Positions 24,953 through 35,287 are shown, counted from the stretch's first letter. The stretch is 64,000 nt of DNA from Lewinellaceae bacterium (GCA_016719605.1 JADJYW010000016.1:62001-126000), one strand, 5' to 3'. A program made the numbers and translations. The notes: generated from the letters alone by a model not told the origin.

Positions 24953-26944
24953 ATGAAAAATCAGCAACTAAAAAAGATAGCCAACACCATCCGCGGACTC
25001 GCCATTGACGGCGTGGAAGCCGCCAACTCCGGCCACCCCGGCATGCCGCTGGGCATGGCCGATGTAGCCGCAGTCCTCTGGACGGAATTTCTCAAACACA
25101 ACCCAGCCAACCCGCATTGGGCCGACCGCGACCGCTTCGTGCTCTCCGCCGGCCACGGCAGTATGCTGATCTACAGCCTGCTGCACCTGTACGGCTACGA
25201 CCTGCCGCTCGACGAACTGAAAAACTTCCGCCAATGGGGCAGCCAAACCGCCGGCCACCCCGAGTACGGCCATGCACCCGGCGTGGAAACCACCACCGGC
25301 CCGCTCGGCCAGGGTATTTCCAGTGCCGTCGGTATGGCGCTGGCCGAAAAACAACTCGCCGCGCGATTTAACAAAGGCCCGTACAAAGTGGTAGACCACC
25401 ACACCTACGTCATCGCCAGCGACGGCGACCTGCAGGAGGGCATTTCGCACGAAGCCTGCTCGTTTGCCGGACACAACCGCCTGTCCAAACTCATCGTCCT
25501 GTACGACGATAACAACATCAGCATCGACGGCGAGACGCACCTGTCGTTCAGCGAAAATGTGCTCAAACGGTTTTCCGCCTACGGCTGGAATGTGCAGCGC
25601 ATTGACGGTCACAACTACGACGCGATCCGCGCCGCCATCACCCTGGCGCAGGCATCCGACAAACCCAGCATTATCGCTTGCCGCACCATTATTGGGTTTG
25701 GCAGCCCCAACAAAGCCGGTTCCGAGGAATCGCACGGTGCTCCGCTGGGCAAAGAGGAGGCTGTGTTGACCAAGAAAAAACTTGGCTTGCCCACCGACCA
25801 ATCGTTTTTTATCGGAGCGGAAGTGTCGAAAATGGCCCGGAAAGCCGGCGCCGACAGCGCCAAAGCCGAACGCAAGTGGCAGGAATTACTCGGAAAATAC
25901 CAGGCAGCACGCCCCGAACTCGCCGCAGCATTCCAGGCTTGTCTGCGCGCGGAAGTGTCTGCCGAGGCGCTTGCCATCCCGGAGTTTCCCGCCGGCAAAA
26001 TGGCTACGCGTATTGCCTCCGGCAAAGTACTGGATTTCATTGCCGGCAAAATACCCGCGCTGGTAGGCGGCTCGGCAGACCTGACGCCCTCAAACAAAAC
26101 CTTTGCCAAAGGCCAAACTCCGTTCAGCATCAAAAACCCGGCCGGACGGTACATTCACTACGGCGTACGCGAGCACGGCATGGCCGCCATCATGAACGGG
26201 ATGGCTCTGCACGGCGGTGTGATCCCGTACAGCGGCACTTTTTTCGTGTTTACCGACTACATGCGCCCGTCCATGCGCCTGGCGGCACTCATGGGAATCC
26301 GGGTCATTTATGTGCTCACCCACGACTCCATCGGCCTCGGCGAAGACGGCCCCACACACCAGCCCATCGAGCACCTGGCATCCCTCCGGGCTATGCCCAA
26401 CCTGTCGCTCATCCGGCCCATGGACGCCAACGAAACCGCCGTGGCCTGGAAAATGGCGCTGACCCGTACGGATGGCCCGACCGGGCTGATTCTTACCCGA
26501 CAAAACCTGCCCAACTACGACCGGCCTGCTCTCGGGATGGGCGCCGCCGAAGAGGCGCGCAAGGGCGGCTATGTGCTGACGGAAGACAAAGATTTTAAGG
26601 TATTGCTTCTGGCCACCGGCTCGGAGGTCGAGATAGCCGTGAATGCCAAGGCTCTGCTGAATCAGAAAGGTATCGGCGTGCGGGTGGTGTCCATGCCCAG
26701 CACGGATGTATTCGACCGGCAGCCGGCGGCCTACCGGGAGTTGGTGTTGCCGACTCGTTGCCGGGCGCGGGTGGCTGTGGAAGCCGGGGCAAGTCTCGGT
26801 TGGTACAAATACGTCGGTTTGGACGGCGCCGTCGTTGGGCTGGATCATTTCGGCGCTTCGGCGCCATACGAGTTGCTATACGAAAAATTCGGGCTGACGG
26901 CTGCGAACGTAGCCCAAAAGGCACAGGAATTGGTGGCCGGGTGA
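24953..26944 (+). CDS. tkt: Transketolase
   Basis: Moves two-carbon units between xylulose 5-phosphate and ribose 5-phosphate or erythrose 4-phosphate with thiamine diphosphate, and so drains the product of AraD. The 663-residue length is normal. Signatures are AANSGHPGMPLGMADVA at the N-terminus, the ThDP motif ASDGDLQEGISHEA ending near DDNNISIDG, the second-domain YGVREHGMAAIMNG, and HDSIGLGEDGPTHQPIEHL. The ATG at 24953 was chosen as the first that fits the family N-terminus MKNQQLKKIANTIRG. Its place at the end of the locus fits co-regulation with arabinose genes, although it has its own upstream gap. Confidence 0.96.
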   Translation: MKNQQLKKIANTIRGLAIDGVEAANSGHPGMPLGMADVAAVLWTEFLKHNPANPHWADRDRFVLSAGHGSMLIYSLLHLYGYDLPLDELKNFRQWGSQTAGHPEYGHAPGVETTTGPLGQGISSAVGMALAEKQLAARFNKGPYKVVDHHTYVIASDGDLQEGISHEACSFAGHNRLSKLIVLYDDNNISIDGETHLSFSENVLKRFSAYGWNVQRIDGHNYDAIRAAITLAQASDKPSIIACRTIIGFGSPNKAGSEESHGAPLGKEEAVLTKKKLGLPTDQSFFIGAEVSKMARKAGADSAKAERKWQELLGKYQAARPELAAAFQACLRAEVSAEALAIPEFPAGKMATRIASGKVLDFIAGKIPALVGGSADLTPSNKTFAKGQTPFSIKNPAGRYIHYGVREHGMAAIMNGMALHGGVIPYSGTFFVFTDYMRPSMRLAALMGIRVIYVLTHDSIGLGEDGPTHQPIEHLASLRAMPNLSLIRPMDANETAVAWKMALTRTDGPTGLILTRQNLPNYDRPALGMGAAEEARKGGYVLTEDKDFKVLLLATGSEVEIAVNAKALLNQKGIGVRVVSMPSTDVFDRQPAAYRELVLPTRCRARVAVEAGASLGWYKYVGLDGAVVGLDHFGASAPYELLYEKFGLTAANVAQKAQELVAG

Positions 26945-27140
26945 TTTAATACCGGATTTTCCGGGCAGGATTTCAGGCTGTACAAGAATTTTTACAACTT
27001 TTTTGTGTCTGCCAACCGGCGTCGAAGCCACAAAATTCCAGCAGTTTCTTTTTTTGTAAAAAAATGAAAATCAAACACTTGAATTTTTTCTTGTAAAAAA
27101 AGATCGAGAAAAGGTACGCGAACAAACTGCGAATTTTGTC

Positions 27141-27298
27141 TTGCTATCGCCGCGCAAGTGCCCGCATCTTTGTACTGTCAATGCGAGAGAACAAGAGGCG
27201 ATACGAAAAACGGGGCGCGGCATAGACACCAGATTCGATCTTTTCATGAGAATATCATAGGCGCGGGCCGCGGTACGAACGAGTACTGCGGCCCGCGC
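27141..27298 (+). other. Candidate small RNA: promoter plus GC-rich hairpin without an ORF
   Basis: In the 382-base gap between transketolase and recQ there is TTG (27141-27143), a 21-base spacer and CATCTTTG (27165-27172), one mismatch from the -7 consensus. About 90 bases later a 16-bp hairpin GCGCGGGCCGCGGTAC / GTACTGCGGCCCGCGC (27261-27276 with 27283-27298) follows. No coding frame lies between. It could be a small RNA of ~120 bases, or simply a bidirectional stop for the convergent tkt and recQ. There is no U tract. Confidence 0.35.
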
Positions 27299-27326
27299 TG
27301 ATTTAGTACCAGACGACCGCCCCTTG

Positions 27327-29480
27327 CTATTTGCCTTTTTTCTTCCGTTTCGCGTCTGCGATAGCGAACCGGATGGCCTCGTATGAAAATCGCTGCTTGA
27401 AGTGTTCGTGGATGTCCTTCAGTTGGTACGGTTCCTCGAACAGGGATAGCGCCCCTTGCACCAAATCCAGCGCCTCGGGGGAGGTCCACCGGCTGATATC
27501 CACCAGTTCGCCGCGCTCGTACATGACGGCGAGGTGGCTGATGACCGTGACCGGGCTGATTTCCCGTTGGCGGGCAATTTCCTCTATGGGCAGCCCCTGC
27601 TGAAACAAGTCCCAGGTGAGCAGGTAGGTGCTGCCGGGTACGTTGAGTCCATCCCCGGTTTTTTCGCGTACGAAGCGGCGAATTTCCTCAATAAACGCAT
27701 TGCCATAGAGTTGCAGTTTGCGTTCGCCTACCCCGCTGACATAGAGCATGTCGGAGTCGGTGACCGGGCGTTTTTGGGCCATTTCTTCTATGGTGGCATC
27801 GCTGAAAACGAGGTAGGGCGGCACACCCTGTTGCTGGCCGATTTTGCGGCGCAGGGCCACGAGGCGTTCGAAGAGTTCGCCGCGCAGGAGTTGGGTGCGG
27901 CCGGGCTGACGCAGGGCGGCAGCGGCGGCGCGTTCGGCGGCTTTTTCTTCGGGCTTTGGCGGGAGGGCCAGGCGTACCTGCTGGTTTCCGAACACCACTG
28001 CCCGGCCTGCATCGGTGGCTTTGAGGCAGTTGTTTTCGTCGTAGGCAATCTCGATCAGGCCGTGGTGCAGCATTTGCGAGAGCAAAAATTGCCACTCCTC
28101 GGCGCTGTACTCCCGGCCCGCACCGTATGTCTTGATTTTGTCGTATCCTGCCTGCAAAATATCCTGACGCCGGCTGCCGCGCAGCACATCAATGAGCATA
28201 TTGATACCTGCTTTTTCCTCCATGCGCAGCAGGGCGGACAGTGCTTTTTGCGCAGCAGTGGTGCCGTCGAACTGGCGGGGCGGGTTGCTGCACACATCGC
28301 AGTTGCCGCAGCTGCGTTCGAAGGCTTCGCCGAAATAGTGCAACACCGTTTTGCGGCGGCACACAGGCGCTTCGGCGAATTGGTACATCCGGTTCAGTTT
28401 GGCAATTTTGAGTTCCTTTTGCTCCTGCAAGGCATCGCCTTCCTCGAACATTTGCCGATAGGTCATCACGTCCTGATAACTGAAAAACAGCAGCGCCTCG
28501 GCGGGCAGACCGTCGCGGCCCGCGCGGCCGATTTCCTGGTAATAACCCTCCAGATTGCGCGGGAGGTTGTAGTGGATAACAAAGCGCACGTTGCTTTTGT
28601 CTATGCCCATGCCGAAGGCAATAGTGGCGCAGATGACCGGTACGCGGTCGTTGATGAAATCTTCCTGCACCCGGTCGCGCTCTTGCGGGGGCATCTGGGC
28701 GTGGTAGTGCGCCGCTTTGAAGCCTCGTTTGTTGAGTTTTTCCGCTACTTCTTCGCAGGTACGCCGGGCAAGGCAATAGATAATACCCGATTGGCCGGGA
28801 TGTTTTTTCAAAAAATCGGCGATTTGCTCGAAGCGTTTTTGGCCGGGGCGTACGGTCATCGAGATGTTGGGCCGGTCGAAGGACGCGATGAAAACAGCCG
28901 GATCGTGCAACTGGAGTTGTGCGGCAATATCCTTGCGGGTCAGTTTGTCGGCTGTGGCGGTGAGCGCCAGCATGGGCACATCGGGGTACTGCTCTTTGAG
29001 AAATTTCAACTGGGTGTACTCCGGTCGGAAATCGTGCCCCCAAGCCGAGATGCAATGCGCTTCATCTACTGCAAAAAGGCTGATTTTCAGACGCCGCAGC
29101 AGGGGTTGAAAACTTTGAGAAACTAATTTTTCCGGGCTGACGTACAGCAGTTTGATGCGTCCGGCGAGCAGGTCGTCTTCTACATCGCGGATTTGGCCGG
29201 CGCTGAGCGCGCTGTTGATAAACGCCGCCGGAGCGCCGTTGCCGCGCAGGCCTTCCACCTGGTCTTTCATCAGCGCGATGAGCGGGCTAACGACTACGGC
29301 GGTGCCGTCCAGTGTCAGCGCAGGAACCTGAAAACAGATACTTTTTCCGCCGCCGGTGGGCATGAGCACCAGCGCGTCCCGCCGGTCGTACACGGTCTGG
29401 ATGATGTCGGCTTGCAAGGGCCGGAAAGCATCGTATCCGAATACTTTTTTGAGGGTGGTTTGAGCCAGGTTGAGGGTCAT
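27327..29480 (-). CDS. recQ: ATP-dependent DNA helicase RecQ
   Basis: A 3'-5' helicase for recombination and fork repair. The 717-residue protein shows Walker A MPTGGGKS (residues 41-47), the DEAH box VDEAHCISAWGHDFR, motif VI GRAGRDG, and a zinc cluster with CRRKTVLHYFGE...CGNCDVC near residues 370-395. An RQC winged-helix domain, an HRDC domain (about 520-600) and a final helix-turn-helix region (EEIARQREISPVTVISHL) complete it, the extended Bacteroidota form. It is transcribed toward transketolase and ends near a GC-rich hairpin. Confidence 0.96.
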   Translation of the reverse strand: MTLNLAQTTLKKVFGYDAFRPLQADIIQTVYDRRDALVLMPTGGGKSICFQVPALTLDGTAVVVSPLIALMKDQVEGLRGNGAPAAFINSALSAGQIRDVEDDLLAGRIKLLYVSPEKLVSQSFQPLLRRLKISLFAVDEAHCISAWGHDFRPEYTQLKFLKEQYPDVPMLALTATADKLTRKDIAAQLQLHDPAVFIASFDRPNISMTVRPGQKRFEQIADFLKKHPGQSGIIYCLARRTCEEVAEKLNKRGFKAAHYHAQMPPQERDRVQEDFINDRVPVICATIAFGMGIDKSNVRFVIHYNLPRNLEGYYQEIGRAGRDGLPAEALLFFSYQDVMTYRQMFEEGDALQEQKELKIAKLNRMYQFAEAPVCRRKTVLHYFGEAFERSCGNCDVCSNPPRQFDGTTAAQKALSALLRMEEKAGINMLIDVLRGSRRQDILQAGYDKIKTYGAGREYSAEEWQFLLSQMLHHGLIEIAYDENNCLKATDAGRAVVFGNQQVRLALPPKPEEKAAERAAAAALRQPGRTQLLRGELFERLVALRRKIGQQQGVPPYLVFSDATIEEMAQKRPVTDSDMLYVSGVGERKLQLYGNAFIEEIRRFVREKTGDGLNVPGSTYLLTWDLFQQGLPIEEIARQREISPVTVISHLAVMYERGELVDISRWTSPEALDLVQGALSLFEEPYQLKDIHEHFKQRFSYEAIRFAIADAKRKKKGK

Positions 29481-29562
29481 ACGGAGTGATGGACGAAGAG
29501 TTATGAACGATTAGTAAAAGCACCTGATAAACCATAAGCACAGGAGCATTCAAGTGACAGGG

Positions 29563-29570
29563 CAAACCTA
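29563..29570 (-). promoter_or_regulatory. -7 box, probable recQ promoter
   Basis: On the minus strand TAGGTTTG fits TAnnTTTG and lies 83 bases upstream of the recQ start. The -33 element is not clear. Confidence 0.4.
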
Positions 29571-29606
29571 AAACAAAAAATTAATTCTCTAAAAAACAAT
29601 TTGTTT

Positions 29607-29614
29607 TATATTTG
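29607..29614 (+). promoter_or_regulatory. -7 box, probable promoter of glucosaminidase-like gene
   Basis: TATATTTG fits TAnnTTTG exactly and lies 78 bases before the start at 29692. The stretch between it and the recQ box is AT-rich and divergent. Confidence 0.45.
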
Positions 29615-29691
29615 CTCTCTGAAACAACAACGATAGGAAAAATAGGAGAAACATGCCGAAAATGTTCATATTTTTTTAAAACGTATCTGCC

Positions 29692-30348
29692 ATGATTGTG
29701 ACATTTGTAAAAAAGCGCTGGTTCAGTATCGCGCTGGTTTTGATCGTTCTGGTCGCCGTGGCGCGCAAAAACGTGCGCTTTCAAGCGGACGACACCGCCG
29801 CTCCTGCAGCCGGAAAAACCCTTGAAAAATACACCGAAGACGCAACGCCCAAGGCTACGGCGCTGATGAACATCGCCGGTGACGGCAGCCAAAAACCTGT
29901 TCGACTACCCGATGTGGACGACGCCACCACGGTGGCTTTTCTCAAACGATTCGCCTCGGTAGCGGTGACCGAGCAGGAAAAATTCGGGATACCCGCGTCG
30001 GTCTTGCTGGCTTGCGCATACCTGAACAGTTTTGCCGGCCAACGCACCTGCGCCACCGAAGCCAACAACTACCTCGCTACACGCTGCACGGCTGATTGGG
30101 GCGGGCCAGTAGTATCCATCTCCGGCGCCTGTTTCCGGCAATACGATACAGCCTGGGAAAGTATCCGGGACTTTAATGTGTACCACAGCCAAAAGGACTG
30201 GTATACCGCGTTGAAAAAATCGGCCAAAAAAGACTGGAAGGCCTGGGCCAGGGGCCTGGCTGCGCACCGGGTATCCGATGTGGAACAGTTTGAGGCGGAA
30301 ATGGCCGAGGTTATTCAGGCGTACCGGTTGTTTGAACTGGACGAATGA
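29692..30348 (+). CDS. Glucosaminidase-domain protein lacking the usual catalytic glutamate
   Basis: A 218-residue protein with one N-terminal membrane anchor (residues 11-25) and a periplasmic glucosaminidase-like domain (about 85-215). The family pattern can be followed: FGIPASVLLACAYLNS, then ATEANNYLATRC, then CFRQYDTAWESIRDFNVY. In active members the first motif reads ...LES..G with the catalytic Glu. Here the equivalent residue is Asn112 (YLNSFAG). I infer a peptidoglycan-binding or degenerate enzyme rather than an active hydrolase, unless another acid substitutes. Neighbours give no functional hint. A 162-bp inverted-repeat element follows. Confidence 0.7.
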   Translation: MIVTFVKKRWFSIALVLIVLVAVARKNVRFQADDTAAPAAGKTLEKYTEDATPKATALMNIAGDGSQKPVRLPDVDDATTVAFLKRFASVAVTEQEKFGIPASVLLACAYLNSFAGQRTCATEANNYLATRCTADWGGPVVSISGACFRQYDTAWESIRDFNVYHSQKDWYTALKKSAKKDWKAWARGLAAHRVSDVEQFEAEMAEVIQAYRLFELDE

Positions 30349-30420
30349 AGCCGCTCTGCCCACTGCGCCATACGATGCGGACTGATCAGACCTATCTGTG
30401 GGGCGCCGGCAGCAGGTTTT

Positions 30421-30582
30421 AGAGCGTGTTTAAAATTTAGTCGCTGGGCTACGGACGGCCAATTTCATTTCTATCCTCGTTAAAATTTTCGCCGTAGGCA
30501 CCCGGCTACGGCTGCAAATTTTGCCTCAATAGAAACAAAATTTGCTCGCCCTCGCTCCAGCACTAAAATTTAAACACGCTCT
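30421..30582. mobile_element. 162-bp terminal-inverted-repeat element
   Basis: The ends AGAGCGTGTTTAAAATTTAG and, in reverse complement, AGAGCGTGTTTAAATTTTAG form terminal inverted repeats; no coding frame is present. The right end touches the first base of the metF stop codon (minus strand). No target duplication could be identified. A fragment of the same end (ACACGCTCT) occurs at ~39548. Confidence 0.65.
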
Positions 30583-31538
30583 TACACTACGGCTTTGGCA
30601 ATTTGCCGGATGGTGTCGGTATCGCCCATGGTATAATAGTGCAGACAGGGCACGCCGGCGGCTTTGAGTTCCTGCGACTGCTGGATGCACCATTCGATGC
30701 CGATCTGGCGCACGGCCTCGTCGTTGGCGGCTTTCATGGCAGCATCCACGAGGTCTTTGGGCATGTTTACAAAAAACTTGCGGGGAATGGAGTTGAGTTG
30801 GTAACGTTTGGTGAGCGGTTTCAGGCCGGGCACGATGGGCACTTCGATGCCCGCCTGCCGGCAGGCCGCTACATACTCGAAGAATTTCTGGTTGTCAAAA
30901 AACATCTGGGTGACGATGTAGTGCGCGCCGGCATCCACCTTTTTTTTGGTAAAAACCAGATCGGAATCGAAATTGGGCGACTCAAAGTGTTTTTCCGGGT
31001 AGCCGGCTACGCCGACACAGAAGTCGGTTTTTTCGCCATTGATAATATCGTCATCCAGGTAGTGGCCCTGGTTCATGCCGGTGATCTGGCGCACCAGGTC
31101 GAGTGCATATTTATGTCCATGCTCGTGTGGAATGAAGCGTTCCTCGAACTGGCGGGCGTCGCCACGCAGGGCGAGTACATTGTTGATGCCGAGGAAGTTG
31201 AGGTCAATGAGAGCATTTTCGGTCTCGTCGGTGGAAAAGCCCCCGCAGATCAGGTGCGGTACGGCGTCCACCTTGAAACGGTGCATAATGGCCGCACAGA
31301 TACCCACTGTACCGGGGCGTTTTCGGATAGCGGCCTTTTCGTAGTACCCCGACGGGCGCACCTTGTAGATGTACTCCTGCCGGTGGTAGGTGACGTCAAT
31401 AAATGGGGGTTTGAACTCCATCAGCGCGTCGAGGGTGTCGAAAATGGCTTGCATGCTGCCGCCCTTGAGCGGGGGCAGCACCTCGAAGGAGACCAGGGTT
31501 TTGCCCCTGGATTTGGAAAAGTGGTCGGTAACTTTCAT
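30582..31538 (-). CDS. metF: 5,10-methylenetetrahydrofolate reductase
   Basis: FAD-dependent reduction of methylene-THF to methyl-THF for methionine synthesis. The 318-residue TIM barrel shows SFEVLPPLKGG at the start, the FAD/folate segment NVLALRGD, the ICGGFSTDETENALIDL region and YIVTQMFFDNQKFFEYV. The frame is intact. It begins nine bases after the tatC stop, so the two minus-strand genes are probably co-transcribed. Its stop codon abuts an inverted-repeat element. Confidence 0.95.
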   Translation of the reverse strand: MKVTDHFSKSRGKTLVSFEVLPPLKGGSMQAIFDTLDALMEFKPPFIDVTYHRQEYIYKVRPSGYYEKAAIRKRPGTVGICAAIMHRFKVDAVPHLICGGFSTDETENALIDLNFLGINNVLALRGDARQFEERFIPHEHGHKYALDLVRQITGMNQGHYLDDDIINGEKTDFCVGVAGYPEKHFESPNFDSDLVFTKKKVDAGAHYIVTQMFFDNQKFFEYVAACRQAGIEVPIVPGLKPLTKRYQLNSIPRKFFVNMPKDLVDAAMKAANDEAVRQIGIEWCIQQSQELKAAGVPCLHYYTMGDTDTIRQIAKAVV

Positions 31539-31546
31539 CGTATGAT

Positions 31547-32421
31547 TTAACTATCTTCCCGGACTTGAACAGCACGGCTAAACTCCCGCTCCCGATTGCG
31601 TTGCACCCGTTTGGCGACCAAAATACTCACCTCGTACAGCACATACAACGGGATGGCAACAATGGTCTGGGAAATAACATCCGGCGGCGTGATAATAGCC
31701 GCTACGATCAGGATGGCCACCACGGCATGGCGCCGGTATATTTGCAAGGAGCGATACCCCACCAAACCTATTTTGGTGAGGAAATATGCCACAATCGGCA
31801 TTTCAAAAACAAGTCCCATCGGGATGGTGAACATGGTCATGTAGGTCACATACGAATCCAACGTAGGCGATACTTCGGCGCCGTCGAGGGTGTAACTGGC
31901 CAAAAAATTGATGGAAAACGGCGCGACGATGAAGTAGCCAAAACTCACGCCCAGCAAAAAAAGCGCCGAACAAATGGCCACTACGCCGCGCACAGCCTTC
32001 TGCTCGGTTTCCAACAAACCCGGCCGAAGAAATTTCCAAAACTCCCACAACACAAACGGAAAAGCGCCAATCAAGCCCAACCAAAAAGAAACATACAGGT
32101 GCTGCATCAGAATTTCGCCCAGCTGCCGCGTGATGATTTTAAATTCCACCGGCTGAAAACACATCTTGTCTTCCAGACCCGCCTGATGCGACAAGTGGCA
32201 CATTACCCGAAATGTCGGAAAATCCGGATTGCGCGGACCAAAAATAAGTGTGTTGAAAATAAAGTCTTTGTTCAAAAAACACACCGTGCCAACCACGGCT
32301 ATAGCTACCACCGAGCGCAGGATGTGCCGGCGCAACTCTTCAATATGGTCAAAAATGACATCTCGGCTCGCTCCCCGCGTAAGCGCTCCTCTTCGTGCAA
32401 TTGATCAATCGGTGTAGGCAT
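31547..32421 (-). CDS. tatC: Sec-independent protein translocase TatC (one frameshift near the N-terminus)
   Basis: TatC is the polytopic receptor of the twin-arginine export system. From Arg-Arg-His (…LRRHILRSV) onward the frame is clean, with six hydrophobic segments and the conserved FGYFIVAPFSINFL and MGLVFEMPIVAYFL. The start codon that fits the family is at 32421 (MPTPIDQLHEEERLRGERAE). That piece is joined to the rest only if an A5 run at 32351-32355 (plus strand) is read as A6, which restores MSFFDHIEELRRHI. As sequenced, the gene is split by a one-base loss. No tatA or tatB lies nearby. Confidence 0.88.
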
Positions 32422-32440
32422 ACGATTTCGTTAGACCGGG

Positions 32441-32448
32441 CAAAGGTA
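32441..32448 (-). promoter_or_regulatory. -7 box, probable tatC-metF promoter
   Basis: TACCTTTG on the minus strand lies 20 bases before the tatC start at 32421. It adjoins the left end of the repeat hairpin shared with the divergent moxR promoter. Confidence 0.5.
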
Positions 32449-32571
32449 GAAAGGTTAGAAGGTTGGAAGGTTGGAAGGTTGGAAGGTTTCTGGTTGCACG
32501 AACCTTCCAAACTTCTAACCTTCTAACCTTCCAACCTTCCAACCTTCTAACCTTCCAACCAGTAACCTTCC
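32449..32571. repeat. AAGGTTRG-word hairpin, copy 3 (between divergent tatC and moxR)
   Basis: The left half is a series of AAGGTTAG/AAGGTTGG words ending TTTCTGGTT. The right half is the complementary series ending AACCAGTAACC. It fills the space between two outward-facing TACCTTTG boxes, so any -33 elements must lie inside the repeat arms. Confidence 0.85.
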
Positions 32572-32579
32572 TACCTTTG
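32572..32579 (+). promoter_or_regulatory. -7 box, probable moxR promoter
   Basis: TACCTTTG lies 18 bases before the moxR ATG. It is the mirror of the tatC box on the other side of the repeat hairpin. Confidence 0.5.
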
Positions 32580-32597
32580 TGCATCAATACTTTTCAG

Positions 32598-33593
<996 letters not shown>

Positions 33594-33712
33594 AAAGGTT
33601 GGAAGGTTGGAAGGTTAGAAGGTTAGAAGGTTAGAAGGTTGGAGGGTTAGCGCAACCAGAAACCTTCTAACCTTCTAACCCTCCAACCTTCTAACCCTCC
33701 AACCTTCCAACC
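33594..33712. repeat. AAGGTTRG-word hairpin, copy 4 (moxR-DUF58 gap)
   Basis: The left half of GGTTGGAA/GGTTAGAA words (33598-33648) is followed by GCGC and then the complementary half starting AACCAGAAACC. It begins at the moxR stop codon and ends just before the next ATG (33716), filling an operon junction. It would also cover the ribosome-binding region of the downstream gene. Confidence 0.88.
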
Positions 33713-33715
33713 CTT

Positions 33716-35032
33716 ATGCTTTACCTGACCAATCGTTTTTTTCGGCTTTTTGGCGGCCTTGTCGGGTTGTTTGCGCTGGCCTATCCGTTCGGGTTTTTGT
33801 ATCCGGCGGCGCAGGCTGCGTTTGCTGTAGCGGTGGCGGTGGCGAGCGTGGATGTGCTGTTGTTGTTTGGCCGGCGGCCGAATGTGTTGTGTACGCGCGT
33901 ACTCCACCCCGTGTTTTCCCTGAGCGACAACAACCCGGTGACCCTGAGCCTGCACAATGCCGGCAACCTGCACCTGCACCTCACTGTCGTGGACGAACTG
34001 CCCGTGCAGTTTCAGCGCCGCGACTTCGGGGAGCGGCTGACCATGGCCCCCGGCACACGCGCGGGCATCCGTTACGAACTGCGCCCGCTGACGCGCGGGG
34101 TGTACGCCTTCGGAAAGATCAATGTGTTTGCCGCCAGTCGCCTCGGTTTGGTGGAACGGCGCATCACTTTTGATCAGCAGCAGGAGGTGGCGGTGTATCC
34201 GTCCATCATCCAGATGAAACGCTACGAACTGCGGGCGATGAAACACATTGCCCACGAGACAGGCATCAAAAAAATGCGGCGCATCGGGCACAGCTACGAG
34301 TTCGAGCAGATCAAAAACTATGTGCAAGGCGACGACTATCGCAGCATCAACTGGAAGGCCGTGGGCCGCCGATCCGCACTCATGGTAAACCAGTACGAGG
34401 ACGAGCGCAGCCAGCAAGTGTATTGCATGGTGGACAAAAGCCGTGTCATGCGGATGCCCTTCGACGGACTTAGCCTCATGGATTACGCCATCAACACCGC
34501 GCTGGCTATCAGCAATATCATCCTGAAAAAACAAGACAAAGCAGGGCTGCTCACCTTCTCCGACGTGATCGGGGCTACGCTCAAAGCCGAGCGCAACGCC
34601 GGCCAACTGAACAAAATCCTCGAAACCCTGTACCGCGAGCGGGAGCGCACCGGAGAGGCCAACTACGAACTGCTGTACGAGGCCGTGCGGCGTTTCATCG
34701 GGATGCGGGCATTGCTCCTGCTATTCACCAATTTTGAAAGTATGCATGCGCTGGAACGCGCACTGCCCACCTTGCGCCGCCTCAACCGACTGCACCTGCT
34801 GGTCGTGGTCTTTTTTGAAAACACCGAGATCCGCGCTTTGGCCAGCGAAACGGTACACCACACGGCCGATATTTACCGGCAAACTGTGGCGCGCAAATTT
34901 TTGCAGGACAAAAAAGAGATGGTGACCAAACTGCGCCAGTACGGCATCCAGGCCGTGCTCACCAAACCCGAAGACCTGACCCTGAACACCATCAACAAGT
35001 ACCTGGAGTTGAAATCGCGCGGGTTGATTTGA
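33716..35032 (+). CDS. DUF58 domain protein (vWA-like), MoxR partner
   Basis: A 438-residue protein with two N-terminal membrane segments (about residues 8-28 and 32-52), a beta-rich middle and a C-terminal DUF58/von Willebrand-like part. The DUF58 core is visible at about residues 195-225 as YEFEQIKNYVQGDDYRSINW. The MoxR-DUF58 pair is a recurrent two-gene unit in Bacteroidota, with proposed roles in envelope or metal-centre protein maturation; which applies here is not known. Intact frame. The start codon directly follows the repeat hairpin. Confidence 0.9.
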   Translation: MLYLTNRFFRLFGGLVGLFALAYPFGFLYPAAQAAFAVAVAVASVDVLLLFGRRPNVLCTRVLHPVFSLSDNNPVTLSLHNAGNLHLHLTVVDELPVQFQRRDFGERLTMAPGTRAGIRYELRPLTRGVYAFGKINVFAASRLGLVERRITFDQQQEVAVYPSIIQMKRYELRAMKHIAHETGIKKMRRIGHSYEFEQIKNYVQGDDYRSINWKAVGRRSALMVNQYEDERSQQVYCMVDKSRVMRMPFDGLSLMDYAINTALAISNIILKKQDKAGLLTFSDVIGATLKAERNAGQLNKILETLYRERERTGEANYELLYEAVRRFIGMRALLLLFTNFESMHALERALPTLRRLNRLHLLVVVFFENTEIRALASETVHHTADIYRQTVARKFLQDKKEMVTKLRQYGIQAVLTKPEDLTLNTINKYLELKSRGLI

Positions 35033-35107
35033 TGCAGATTTGACGTGGTTTCATTGGTGCAAGGTGTATTTTCACGCACACTACGGGACATTTTCTCGAA
35101 ACTCCGA

Positions 35108-35287
35108 GAGGCTGTCTCATAAGTCCGCACCATAATTGCGAAATTGACAGGCAAATCCATTTTTTGACAGGATGAAAAGGATTTACAGGATTTTCGGCGG
35201 CGGAGCCGCCTCATTTATCCTGTAAATCTTGTAAATCCTGTCTGAAAAAATCAATTTCCGTCAAAGCCATGCTTTTGAGACAGCCTC
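35108..35287. mobile_element. 180-bp MITE-like element, copy 3
   Basis: Same length, ends (GAGGCTGTCTCATAAG ... complement of GAGGCTGTCTCAAAAG) and central hairpin as copies 1 and 2, in the orientation of copy 1, with scattered substitutions. An outer GGGACATTTT (~35081) and AAAATGTCT (~35298) pair resembles the outer pair around copy 1. It occupies most of the 35033-35360 gap. Confidence 0.83.
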
